A DNA stretch of 64,000 nt from Solea solea. Its lineage: Eukaryota > Chordata > Actinopteri > Pleuronectiformes > Soleidae. The stretch is from positions 13,884,131 to 13,948,130 of the forward strand of contig NC_081146.1 of assembly GCF_958295425.1 (NCBI RefSeq), in the 5' to 3' direction. This document shows positions 1 to 10,705 of this stretch, in pieces; position 1 is the stretch's first letter; each line of letters starts with the position of its first letter. A program made the position numbers and the translations under genes. The notes below the pieces were generated by a model that was not told the origin of the DNA, made no database searches, and saw only the letters and a program-made list of their open reading frames with translations.

Positions 1-103
1 AGTCATAATATTACGGGAATAAAGTCGCAATCTTATGAGAATAAAGTCATAATATTATGAGAATAAAGTCGCAATATTGGGAGAAAAAAGTCGTCATATT
101 ACA
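1..103 (+). repeat. 22-bp minisatellite (AATAAAGTC type)
   Basis: About four and a half degenerate tandem copies of a 22-bp unit are seen, each carrying AATAAAGTC followed by (A/G)TAATATTA-like sequence and GAGA. The array runs off the left edge of the window. Units of this type are common in fish genomes. Related copies in reverse orientation lie at 177-240. Confidence 0.85.
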
Positions 104-176
104 ACATTTTGTAACATCATTTAATCTAATTTTAATATATATATTGAATTGCTGATTGTCTTTGCTTGATTAATAA

Positions 177-240
177 TGACTTTATTCTTGTAATATTACG
201 ACTTTTTCAATATTACGAGTTTACTCTCATAATATTGCAA
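177..240 (-). repeat. Inverted copies of the 22-bp minisatellite
   Basis: The motif GACTTTATTC followed by TAATATTACGA appears here about two to three times. It is the reverse complement of the unit at 1-103, separated from it by about 73 bp of AT-rich sequence. The two sets can fold on each other. The end of this block is about 35 nt from the donor of the exon at 276-421. Confidence 0.8.
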
Positions 241-275
241 CACACTCCCTGCAGAGACAACATTGGTCGCCATAC

Positions 276-421
276 CTCTCTTTGAGGAAGTCCGCCACTC
301 TTTTGAAGTCATCGACGCAATACTCTCTCTTCATATCCATGAGAACACTGTCTGAGGCCGACTGCACAGGAACATGAAGGAAGGCGTAGACGCGCGGATG
401 ATTCAATATCTTAGCCATCTC
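276..421 (-). CDS. cdkal1: cdkal1 coding exon (last of five in window)
   Basis: This 146-nt exon encodes 48 residues, from [20 protein letters not shown] through [20 protein letters not shown] to RVADFLKE, and ends with the two bases AG of a split codon. It matches about residues 304-351 of human CDKAL1. [11 protein letters not shown] is the conserved strand found in MiaB, RimO and MtaB families (HxPxQS), and MKREYC follows as in the family. The acceptor on the minus strand is TCTCATTAG before GAGATG. Choosing GAG as the first codon restores the LEHLE-EMAKI junction of the orthologue. The donor is AGAG followed by GTATGG, phase 2. The in-frame Met at 416-418 is not a translation start. A minisatellite begins about 35 nt beyond the donor. 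The next exon lies below position 1. Confidence 0.96.
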
Positions 422-1499
422 CTAATGAGACACAGAGGAGAGAGGGGAAAAAATTCAAATTAAGAGTTAAAATGCAAAAGAGACAAAAAAAAAAATCACT
501 GAAATACATAATTTGCCACCACATTAAATAATTATTTCACAACACTGTAGTTTATTTTCATCTGGATTTAACTATTGTAAACATGGATATCTGTAAATAA
601 CACAATGTGAGCTGCTTTTACATACTTTAACAAACAGTTTAATACAAATAACATTTATTGAATTTCACAGAAAGGTTTTACAGAATCATGTATGAAAAGG
701 TGCGACACGTGCTTAATACAACACAGTCTCACAATAACACTGGGCACACCTGACAAACACGCTGAATTACACGTGTCGCCATAGGAGTCATGTAGTTGAG
801 GCTAAAAATTCAAACTTATTACTTGATTATAAGGTTAGTCAATTCTAAGGTGACTGATCATGGTTCCATTAACATTCCTGTCTCTTTTCAGAGCTCTATG
901 CACCCTAGACCTTGTACACTGCCTCACTCTTCTTTCAGTATTTTTTTTTTTTTTTCATTCTCAATGTTGGTAAAAATGAAAGAAAAGCAGCTCGGATAAT
1001 TCATCACATACAAATAATAATAGCAGATCCAAAGTCAAATGTGTCAAGGCTGCTCAGGAGGAGTCCTTTATGTCTGAAAAAGTGGAGAGCTTTTACAGAA
1101 GCATGCAGGTGCACATCTCAGGTCAGAATGTATAATTAACTCAGGATTTCTGGCCAATAGTTTCTATTCTGTTTTCACTTCAGGAGCAATGCTCGGGGTA
1201 CAGCACATGCTGGATAGGATGCCTATATAGAAAGGCCACGCATTGTGCACCACATATAGAGAAACAACAGGTAGACATTGGTGAATCTTTACTTTTGGAC
1301 ACAGTGTGCTTTGATCAGATACACATCAAACTGGGCGGTTTTTATTTCCTCTATTTATTTAAAAAAGTTTACTACACACGGTAAAAACCCATTGAGGTCA
1401 GCAGCACACATCATAATAAACATTAGACTCGATATAGGAGACAGGTTACAAACAATCATTTATGTAACAGTGTATAATGTTTGCTCGTGGCAAACACAC

Positions 1500-1822
1500 T
1501 GCAACGATTAATAAACGATTAATCGTTTATTAATCGATTACCAAATTAATCATTAACAAGTGTTTTTTTTCAATAATTGAAACAAGCTTTCTAATTTTTC
1601 AGCTTCTTAAATGTGAATATTTTCTGGTTTCTTTGCTCCATTTGACAAAGAAATCATTAAAACTGAACAATTTTGGATTGTGGACAACATAAGACATTCA
1701 AGAATATCATCATATCCAGGTTTGGGAATCCCAGATAAACATTTTTCAACATTTTCTAGCATTTTTTTTATGGACCAAACAAGTACTCTATTAATTGAAA
1801 AATCATCGTTAGTTGCAGCCCT
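1500..1822 (-). mobile_element. hAT-like nonautonomous element, copy 1
   Basis: About 320 bp end in TGCAAC-type termini, with TTAGTTGCAG at the right end and TGCAACGATTA at the left. Internal landmarks shared with the three other copies are CAGCTTCTTAAATGTGAATA, TTTTCTGGTTTCT, CATTTTC and TTTATGGACCAAAC. It has no coding capacity. Assignment to the hAT superfamily is inference from the terminal pattern; the family is well known from fish genomes. Confidence 0.8.
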
Positions 1823-2525
1823 ACTCCGAAATGCTAAATGAAATGACTATATTAAACCTGAAATCAAGAGAATGCTTCCACACGTTTGACTCAGAACCAT
1901 TGAGTCAATGTATACTGTAAATACCTCTAAGAAGAAATGACAACATGGTGTTGAAAAAAGACATTTCCAGAAGCAACACAGATAATTTGGGTCTGTCTTT
2001 TCCCCCCCGCTCTCTTCCTCTTACACTTTTACCAGAAACAACAGTGAGAGTGACATGTTTTTTCTAATAAGCCACATTAAGTCAAAATGCTGGCATATTT
2101 TTTTCTTTTCTTTCATTGCCACATCAGTTTCCTCAGCACAAGAGCTGGAGCGACTACAGATGTCAGATTGTTCTGATGGACATAATCAGGAGGATATCAT
2201 TACCATACTAATCACCACAAGAAGGAGAAAGAGAGGGGAGTGAAAAAAAAATGACTTAATGATTTCCTACAAGAATGTGCTGATTGCAGTCCATCTTCTC
2301 AATTAAGATCTATTGTGGAACGTTCCCCACTTCACACGCATACAGAAAAGCACATGTGTGTGCGTGTGTTTGTACATGCTCATACACTCACACTCACACA
2401 CACACGAAGACAGACAGCTCAGTTGCAGCGCCACAGGGGGTTGACCACTGGAAGCCCCAAATTATAAAGAATTAATTTGGTCTGAAAATGGAGCTTGATT
2501 GGTGACAGAAATCCGTCTGATGCAT

Positions 2526-2582
2526 GTGTGTGTGTGTGTGGGTGGGTGTGTGTGTGTGTGGGTGGGTGTGGGTGTGAGGGGG
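2526..2582 (+). repeat. TG/GGGTG simple repeat with G-quadruplex motif
   Basis: A TG run is interrupted by GGGTGGG blocks. At 2560-2582 four G-runs of at least three are separated by loops of 1, 3 and 5 nt, which meets the usual intramolecular G-quadruplex pattern. The G-rich strand is the template strand of cdkal1, so the transcript is C-rich here. Confidence 0.75.
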
Positions 2583-3108
2583 CTTTAAGCATTTTAAAAA
2601 ATACTGACTTGTTTCAAAAGTTACAATGATGAAAGAATTCTCTCTTATTTCTCAGTATTGATACTTTCTTGAGTATACTTTCTTTGAGTCCACAACCACA
2701 GGACAGCATCTTCAGTCAACAGTGATCAGCTGACAAGAAATGAAGAAGAATTTGAAAAAGAAATTTCACCCACCCCGAGGGAAATTGACTTAATTTGGTA
2801 GTGATCTTTGTGATATGCTGTACATTCTTGATAAATACGGCACATTGCATACAGTCTTTGCAGCCCGTTTGCCCTCTGGTTACTTTATGATATAAATAAG
2901 TCATTAAGTAAACTCTTAAAAGTATGTCAGTGTGCACTGGTTCTGGTTATTATGTCAGTACAACACTTCAGTCAGCCTGTCATGGATACTGGGTTATACA
3001 AGTGATTTGTTCATATACATGTGTTATGTGTACATTTTTGATAAAAAATATGATGCTTCAGTTGCATCAGAGAAACAGACAATTAGTGCCCATTGACCAT
3101 TATCTAGC

Positions 3109-3136
3109 CTGCAGTAATTAAATTAAATTACTGCAG
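3109..3136. repeat. Perfect 11-bp inverted repeat
   Basis: CTGCAGTAATT and its complement AATTACTGCAG flank a 6-base centre. Three further CTAATTAAGG or CTTAATTAAGG steps follow at about 3168-3212. It is a short AT-rich palindromic patch of unknown meaning. Confidence 0.7.
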
Positions 3137-3489
3137 TAATTTTTCAAAATTTGTACATTTCCTTTTACTTAATTAAGGAGACCTTTACTTAATTAAGGCA
3201 CTAATTAAGGAGAAAGTTAAAGAATTTCCCATTTTGATTACGTGTATACATATTTTATTTTGTCAGCACTTTCATTTGTAAAGGTTTGCCTTTAATTAAA
3301 AACAATTCATGTGAGATGTGTGTCCCCTTGTCCTTTTTGCACAAGAAAGAACCCCCACCTTGTTAAAAAGTAACCAAGTAGCTTTTACTCTGGGTACATT
3401 TTAAACAAGCTACTTTTTTACTTTAACATGACCACATTACAGACCAGTACTATCAAAATGTTATCAAAATAGTGGTACTTTGTATCCAC

Positions 3490-3700
3490 CTCTGCTCTTT
3501 AGGACCTATTCTGGCATAAATACAGTCCTCAAGGAGACCAAACCTGGTCCTAATGTGAACCTCGTATCTGAGGAACTGAGGTTTAGGTTCGGCATTTACT
3601 GGCTGTGGTTAAGGATAGTGGTAACGCTTTTGTCAACGCTGTGTCCTAATGAGACTAGCAGCACAAGCCTGTGTTTGTGTGTGTGTGTGTGTGTTAGTAC
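3490..3700 (+). repeat. TG-associated dispersed repeat, copy 1
   Basis: Sequence beginning near TTTAGGACCTATTCTGGC, with GTCCTCAAGGAGACCAAACC and TGGTCCTAATGTGAACCTC, continues with TTAGG-like steps and ends in a TG microsatellite at 3676-3696. Four other copies in the window share this order of landmarks. The superfamily is not known to me. Confidence 0.75.
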
Positions 3701-5200
3701 ACAGACAGTTACATGAGTGTATGTTGAAAAGGTGAGAGGGGTCTCGACAGATCGCATGCTAGTCTGAGTAGCGGGACACCGCTGCTGACAACTGGGGATT
3801 AATCTTTAAGGGGAGAACTTTTCATTCACACAAGCCATTTATCATGTGTGTGTGCGTCTGTCTGACAGTGCGTCCCATCCTCCAGTGATTAAACAGCACT
3901 GTGATATGAATCTCTCTCCTCACCAGTCCCTGTGGAGTTGAGGCCTTTTTTTCTTTCTTTTTTTGATGTTTGGCTGCCGCTGACAGACAGTTTAGCGAGT
4001 CTAAAGTGAAAATGATTCCGTGATGAGTTAGATATTGCTCTGCAGTGCCCAGTGGCAAAAAATTTAAAGTGCTGCTTTAATGCGTTTGCTACTAGGTGAA
4101 CTATCCATCATAAAGCAAAATTCAGGGAGCTTTAACAAGCAAGTATTTTCTTTGCTTCTTTTTCACTTTTTAATCAGCCTTGACGGTGATTCAAGCAGTA
4201 CTATTTCTCACTCTCGGTTCTCCTTCCCCCCCCCAACGGCCCTTTCTCACTCTCATTCACACAAACAGACACAATCCTCTCATCTTTGGTTGATCGGCAC
4301 AGATAAAGACACGCACCCAGGCAGACAGATAACTGGCTTAGCTCAAAAAAAATCTAAAACTACCCCCTCAAATCAGATAGGACTGAAAAGAACATACACG
4401 GGGAGAAAAAAGGGGGAGGAAGTAGATGGTGGTTTGACTCCAATGTGTTCACACCATGAGCACGAGATTAATCCCACTCCCGATTTCATACTGTGCCTGT
4501 TTGTCAGTCACTCTGTGTGCCTGTTTTTACAGAACAAAATATGAATTATCTGTGTGTTTTTATGTCATAGGCGCTGACTCTGCAAGGTTGCGCCGATCTA
4601 TGTGTAACTGTTGTTTTTAGACTGTTTGTTGAAATCAGGTCGTTTCATTTTGTGTAAGAAAAAGTGCAAATAACTCTCTCGTGAAAAAAGGCTGTGGAAA
4701 CAACAGAATAAACAAAAAAAAAAAACATACAACCAAACTACATTTTAGTATGTGTACTCCAGAATTAAAAGCCATTTACTTTGAGTCGAGCCTGTTCTGT
4801 TGTGACACATGCGGGGATTGTATTTACATTTGTGGGTGCCACTTATTCTAATTAGTTAAAAAGAAAACCTCTGTAATTACTACAGTGCTGCAACGTCAAT
4901 GTAAGTATACGGACCATACAATATCATATTTGTATTTGGTATATAATAAGGACATATTAGTGACTGCAAAAAAAAAAAAACACAGCTGGAATCCCCAAGT
5001 GCCAACACAGACAGAAATGGTTTGAGTCTGGTTCAAGTGAAATTACTGAAGCAAACACAGTGTATGTGGCACCCAACCGCCTGCACACAAAGTCACACAA
5101 ACCCACACATATCAGAGTATTAACCGCGTTCACTCTGGGGAGTCTGGAGAGAAAAAGATTCTACAAGCTGCTCCCAGGATACTAAGTGGCGCACTGACAT

Positions 5201-5201
<1 letters not shown>

Positions 5202-5237
<36 letters not shown>
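5202..5237. repeat. CA microsatellite, about 18 units
   Basis: This is an uninterrupted CA run followed by AGCGCGCGCAC. Such runs are frequent in teleost introns. It creates spurious cysteine/valine-rich open frames on the minus strand. Confidence 0.95.
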
Positions 5238-5238
<1 letters not shown>

Positions 5239-5748
5239 GCGCGCGCACAGAGTTGGTGGGAACTGTATTCGGCAGGGGAAAGAGAAAGTGAGCTCCCTGT
5301 GGTATTAAGCATTTCAAACACTTCAGGCTGCACCAGATTTTCCCTGGAGGGAATTTCTGGGGCTGCAGCACATCACACAGTACAGATATGTAGTGCACAG
5401 TAAAAGGGAAATTAAGTGTATGAACAGCATTTGAACGCCACACTGTATTGTGCTATGTGTATGAAATGACTGTTGAGAACATTGTTTTACTGTGTCACAT
5501 TCTCTATTTTGCCTCCTTCCTTGTAATGACTGTACCAAAAATATACCTCAATCAAAATGGATTTGTAGTTCTCTCTCTCTCCCTCACACACACACACACA
5601 CACACACGTTAATTCACAATTATGCCCCTTGGGAAAAAAACTAAGAAAATATTTAATAACAGACCCAACCTAAGACCGCTACTTGTATTGCTAATTTCAG
5701 AGGGGAAGCTAGCATTTAAAACTTCTAGACATGGGGAGGAGAAGAATA

Positions 5749-5793
5749 GTGTGAAGAGGCTCATGGGAAAAAGACACATGAGCCTCTTCACAC
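5749..5793. repeat. Perfect 17-bp inverted repeat
   Basis: The arms at 5749-5765 and 5777-5793 are exact complements (left arm GTGTGAAGAGGCTCATG) around an 11-base loop. The paralogous copy at about 8728-8760 has the left arm only. The sequence can form a stable hairpin. Confidence 0.95.
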
Positions 5794-5840
5794 CAGAAAG
5801 GGTAAACGGAGTGCAGTAGCAATGAAAGACAATAAGTTAA

Positions 5841-6223
5841 CTCTTTAACACGGAGCCATCGCAGACGGCACGTTTGCATTAACATAATTGCGCGACAGTG
5901 TGTGCTACCAGAAAGATTTCAATGGTTTCTGAAAGCTGAGAACTTGCACGTCAAAGCCCACGTGTTTCAGGAAGCTGGCGAATCAGCATCTTCGTCACCA
6001 GAGGAGCGGGAAAAACGCCTGTACATAGTCTCAATTTTTTGGCCTGTTTTTGGACACTGAGACAAAGACTTATTTTAAAAAATAAGCAAATTGTAAATAA
6101 CTGCCAGATATTGAACGTTATTCTGGAAAAATGGGCAAACGCACTTACGCACAGGATATTTTCTGACCCTTTTATGGTTAACATAAGCAAGAAAAAAAAT
6201 TCAGAAGCTTAGGTGTTAAAGGG
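5841..6223. mobile_element. TTAA-flanked MITE (piggyBac-like), 383 bp
   Basis: The element starts CTCTTTAACAC and ends GTGTTAAAGGG, which are inverted repeats with one mismatch in 11 bp. It is bounded by TTAA at 5837-5840 and 6224-6227. A TTAA target duplication with short terminal repeats of this kind is the mark of the piggyBac superfamily. The paralogous segment at 8693-8970 has a single TTAA at 8801-8804 and no insert, so it serves as the empty site. There is no transposase. The interior carries several CpG-containing stretches and no long frame. Confidence 0.88.
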
Positions 6224-6650
6224 TTAAAGAGGAACACTCTTATCTGTCCATATGTAGGTTCATTGACAAGAGGAATTTAAGTAAAAAAAGTATAATTCAA
6301 TTCAAAGTATGGACGTTCACAATGAGAGGCGCAGTAGCAAATGAAACGGTTTTCAAAAGAGAGAAACACACACACACACAGAGACCAGGCTAGCATTTAA
6401 ATCTTCACCTTTCAAAAATCCAACTGCACCACAATAATTCAGAAAATATAATTCACTGCATTAGGTCAGAAGTCATAATTTGAAGTCACGACAGAATAGC
6501 TTCACTGTAAAAAAAAATCCACTTGGTGCTGGGTCGCTCACACAATGCTACATTAGGCGTCTAATGTGAAGAAGCTCCCAAAGGCTTCATTAAAATGACA
6601 AAAGGTCTGAGAGAGGGTGTGTCCAAGTACAGATGTGTGTGCACATCATC

Positions 6651-6653
<3 letters not shown>

Positions 6654-6690
<37 letters not shown>
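6654..6690. repeat. TG microsatellite
   Basis: This is an uninterrupted TG run of about 18 units. Confidence 0.95.
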
Positions 6691-6692
<2 letters not shown>

Positions 6693-8692
6693 ATTATGTG
6701 TGAATGTGTGTTCCGATATGAAAAATATCAGCCGATTCAGAAGATGGAGTTTTCACTTCATTACGAGTATGCAGTAGTTTGTCATTCTTTCCAAGGCCCA
6801 GTGGGGTTCCGGGGGAACTGGAGAAAGACACATGCCTCTTTGTCACTGGAATGTAAATGCATAACCAAAAAAAACTAAAAAAGAACAAAAAGAAAACGAG
6901 AATTAAGAATAATGAGGAATAAAATTACAGGTTTTTCCTAGTCCCATGTCAACATTCGCTTTTAACAGATGATGACACAGATTTCCTTTCATTTATTTAA
7001 ATATATAGTTTTTTGGGACGCAGGATGCTCAAGTCACAGGAGCTGCAAAACACTTAATCACAACGTATGTTTCAGCAAAATGGAACATGAAATAAAGGAT
7101 ACAATTAAACATTTATTTTTCAAAAAGAATTATATAAGATCCTATATTGGATATGTAATGTAAATGTAAATTACTCCTTGTTTGCAAAGATGTAGTCATC
7201 ACACGGCATCATACACATGACCAATTTGGACGCGGAGTGTGACAACATTTTTATAGTAGTAGTTGTATAGTAGTTTCATATTTTCAATAGAGTTAGTTAG
7301 CAATAATTGAATTAAGTCTGCCAGTAATTATGTTTATTGTGTGTTTGTGTCATCCTATATTCACCATATAACCACAACAAAGCGGTCAGGATTTTCCGTG
7401 TTTAATTTCTAACCACCGAAGCAATGTCGCCAATCAACTTGTGTGTCAGTGCGCGCACACTATATTCGTCCCTCAAATGAAGACAAACATTTACCTGTAC
7501 ACTTTGTTCTTGTTTACAACTGTTGACATCAAGTATGAATGTCATGAGAAGTGTCTTTCTGGCTATGATCTGAGGCGACACCGGCGAGTCCATCGGCCCT
7601 CGGAGCCGGTACAACGGAGACACTGAGCTTTTGTGGGAAGTTTCGGTGATGGGGGGAAGATCTTAATCACTTCCTGTTATGCACTTAAATGACAGGTATT
7701 AGCCTATGTTTTGTTTTGTGTAAATGTCTTTGAGGAGGCATGTTGATTCTTTTTTTTTTTTATTAACAATACATATTGACTGTTAATGTTACGGAGAACT
7801 TTAATAAAAGTTGCTCATCGCTGTACAGCTGTGTTGCTCCGCTGTGTCAATGTGATGATGTCATCAAATGACAGGTAAATCGATCTGAAAAAATGAGTCA
7901 TTCACGCCCTACTGTACATACTGTTACCGCAAAATGAATTTGAAGCCATACGGCCGAGCCTTAAAATACAACGTTAAGTGTGAATAATAAAATGCCAGCA
8001 GAGTGAGGAACACGGAAGAAGCATTGTTAGAGATACTTTTTACATGCAGCCACTCAGAAAGGAAACACTGAAGGCACGACGCAATCAACACAAATGTCAG
8101 AGAAAAGTGGTCGACGAGAGGTGATTGGGTCTTTAACTGCTCCATTCAGTAAATGGTGCCGTGGAGCTGTCTACCTCTTTCTGAAAAACAGGCTGCACAT
8201 AAGGAGAAATTGTGTTCTTGTGTGACAGAGAGTCAGACAGTGATTTGAGTGACTACGTGTGAAGATCATCTTTTAGTGGTGGGAAGTGGAGAGGTTACTT
8301 GGCCTTTTCAGCCTCAATTAGAGCCACTCAGTATGATGCCGTTATATAAGTGCCAGTGTCCTTCAAAAGAATAGACCGTGGAATATAATTTGGCCTTTAC
8401 TGATGTTGAGGATGACTAAATCTACGGTCATCCTATCATTCACATCACTGTGATTGTCACCATTGTGAGAAGAATTAGAGCAGAGAGCCAGAAAAGAGTC
8501 GTAATAAGGAGAAAAACAAAAGGTTTAAGGTAAGTTATTAATTATAACGGTAATGAACTCAACAAAAATGTATATTAATTAAGAGTCAAAAAATTATCAG
8601 AAGGAGAACAGCAAAGTTTCCTGCCCAGTTTGTACAGTAGTAGCTGCACCTTATTTCCACCACAGTCAGTATCCAGAACATACAACTAGAGA

Positions 8693-8970
8693 GAAGATAG
8701 AAAATGTGGAGGAGGAGGAGGAGGACGGCGTGAAGAGAGGCTCATAGGGAAAAGGGGAAAGGGTAAATGGAGCACCGTAGCAATGAAAGACAGTGATAAG
8801 TTAAAGAGGAACACTCTTATCTGTCCTTATGTAGGTTAATTGACTAAGGAATTAAAGCAAAAAAGATAGAATTCAATTCACAGTATGGACCTTAACAATA
8901 AGAGGCCCAGTAGCATATGAAATGGTTCTTAAAATGAGAAACACACACACGCGTGCACACAGACCAAGCC
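8693..8970 (+). repeat. Local duplication, copy B (empty site)
   Basis: This is the direct duplicate of the 5725-6390 segment, about 3 kb away in the same orientation. It has a GAGGAG expansion near 8710-8725, one intact TTAA at 8801-8804 where copy A carries the MITE, and a CACACACACGCGTGCACAC end. It lacks the second arm of the palindrome in copy A. Confidence 0.85.
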
Positions 8971-8984
8971 AGTGTGTCATCCTA

Positions 8985-9135
8985 GTATATTTCTAATTAT
9001 CAGTTAATTGTTATTCCCTATCATTAGGAGGGTGGTTTTTAATTGTAATGTAGCCAAGCAGAAAGCCTACCTATACATAAGGGGGACAATTAGCCACCTC
9101 CATTAACCCCTGGTTAATTACAACCTCCATTGCTG
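8985..9135. promoter_or_regulatory. Candidate intronic enhancer: cluster of TAAT cores
   Basis: At least five homeodomain-type cores lie in about 150 bp: CTAATTAT, GTTAATTG, TTTAATTG, CAATTAGCC and GTTAATTAC. The block is free of simple repeats, unlike its neighbours. CDKAL1 introns are known hosts of SOX4-regulating enhancers, so a regulatory role is plausible. It is an inference from motif density alone. Confidence 0.22.
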
Positions 9136-10705
9136 CTTCCCAAAGCACTTTTCTTACTTCTTTTTACCCCTCATCTCTATCCTCAGGCCTCCATCCCCAT
9201 TTCTCCGCACTTCTACCCTAATTTCTTCTTCTTCTTTTTTTTTTCCTTACGAACCACCATCTTTCTTGATTGTGTAATTCAAACACATCTTTTGTGAGCT
9301 TGACATTTACTTCTTCTTCACACAAAAAAAAGTTATGTTTTGTTTTTTTCATCTTATTTTTCTAGGTTATATTATCCTATTTCAGCCCCCATGGCCTCCT
9401 TTTCACTCCTCTACACTTAAATTTCCACAGGGATGACACTACGGCTGTGCTGCTATGTGAGCAAAACTGCAATATTTCAAAAAGGAATGGAAAAAACTTT
9501 TAATGCAAGAAAAATCTGACTTACTTCTTGACCAATTCATCCGAAATTAGCAATTGTACAGCCACATAAACGATGTAGGTGACAAAAGAAGAATATTGGT
9601 CTTTTCGGTCACATTATGGGTTTATAGTTGTTCCGCAGCTACTTGTTTTACAGTATAATGAAACCAACATTCAACCTGTATTAGGACTTTACACTCTGCA
9701 GTGTAATTCAATACACTTCACAGCTAACTTATACTACCACAGAATTAAACTGATAACAAAATAATGGTTTCAAATTGCATATATCATCTTCTATTGTACT
9801 GTGGTCCAGGTATATGAAGCATATGACACCAATTTACAAATGTGCAAACACAGACGCACACAAATGTTTTTATTCTTCATTATTTCCAGTTTCTCATACT
9901 CCAAAAGCCCATAAAAGCAAACCCACTTACAGTAAGAGCATTCACAGCACCACAGATGGAGTAAGTGCATGGAGAAAAAAAAAGCTTTCCTGTTCACAGC
10001 TGCATTGAGCTGTCTGGGTTTTTTTTTTATTATTATTATTAATTTTGCCAACAATGACATTTTCATTGACCACACTGTATTCAACTAAAATATGTTAATG
10101 TTTTCTTTATTTGTCCAAATAATTTGGACAAGCAAAATGTCTCCCCTTTATTGTATAAAAGCTGGGACTAAATCTGCCTTTTGTCTATGGTTGGTGGTAG
10201 ATTTTTAGGTTTTAACATAGTATTTTCATCACAAAACAAAGAGCTTAAAAATTATAAAAACAAAAAAAAGATAGATGGAGAAAGGATGGCAATGAGAGAG
10301 ATATAACAATGATAAAGAATAATGAACAAGCGTGTCTGACAAACAGGGATAGGCATGCATCAACACCACAAAGACGGACTGAGAAACAGAGAAATGATAA
10401 CAATGTCCATTGTTCCATTAGGGAAGACATTAATGACTGATAAAATGAGGTCGCTAAAGAGGACACAATGCTCCCTAATTGACTCATTATGAAGAGGAGA
10501 GAATGGACTGACCTAATGAATGGAGTATGAGCACTGCATCTTAACTGCTTGGTAAGCAAAACAGAGTTTATTGAATCTAACAAATGGATTTTATTTGTTC
10601 ACAGAAAGAGATAGCGGAAGACAACTGTCAAAAACAAAGATGGGGAAAAGAAAAACAACTCTCTGTGTGTGTGTGTGTGTATGTTTGCGTGTGTCGGTAC
10701 ATTAC

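Larger units (their letters stand above)
1..275 (-). other. cdkal1: cdkal1 intron, 5' end
   Basis: This is the start of the intron after the last visible exon. On the minus strand it begins GTATGG and is taken over by the minisatellite at 1-103 and its inverted partner at about 177-240. No exon is present. Confidence 0.85.
5725..6390 (+). repeat. Local duplication, copy A (interrupted)
   Basis: The flanks 5725-5840 and 6224-6390 together match 8693-8970 in the same order and orientation, at roughly 85% identity by eye. Shared landmarks are GGTAAAnGGAG, GTAGCAATGAAAGACA, GAGGAACACTCTTATCTGTC and GATAGAATTCAATTCA-like sequence. Copy A is split by the MITE at 5841-6223 and contains a palindrome missing from copy B. 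Both copies end in a CA run. Confidence 0.85.
422..10705 (-). other. cdkal1: cdkal1 intron, 10,284 bp
   Basis: This is a complete GT-AG intron. It contains a hAT-like element (1500-1822), TG/CA runs, a TG-associated dispersed repeat (3490-3700), a pair of direct duplicates (about 5725-6390 and 8693-8970) with a TTAA-flanked MITE in the first, and a cluster of homeodomain-type TAAT cores at 8985-9135. The stretch 7150-7900 is unusual in base composition, with CpG-containing sequence and an AATAAA at 7802-7807, but no gene is recognised. Stretches 422-1490, 4560-5100 and 9140-10660 show nothing specific. Confidence 0.9.

Noticed and set aside
1..240. Repeats resembling a CRISPR array
   Set aside because: The 22-bp units are directly tandem without unique spacers, and the genome is eukaryotic.
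416..418. ATG as a translation start for a 63-residue protein
   Set aside because: It is the internal Met of the EMAKI segment just after a splice acceptor, and the frame after 276 is intronic.
4080..4544. 154-codon open frame on the plus strand
   Set aside because: Its product is Ser/His/Leu-rich with no domain, it spans intronic homopolymers, and it has no splice or promoter context.
7802..7807. AATAAA as a gene polyadenylation signal
   Set aside because: No exon or open frame of a recognisable gene precedes it on the plus strand, and it lies inside a cdkal1 intron.
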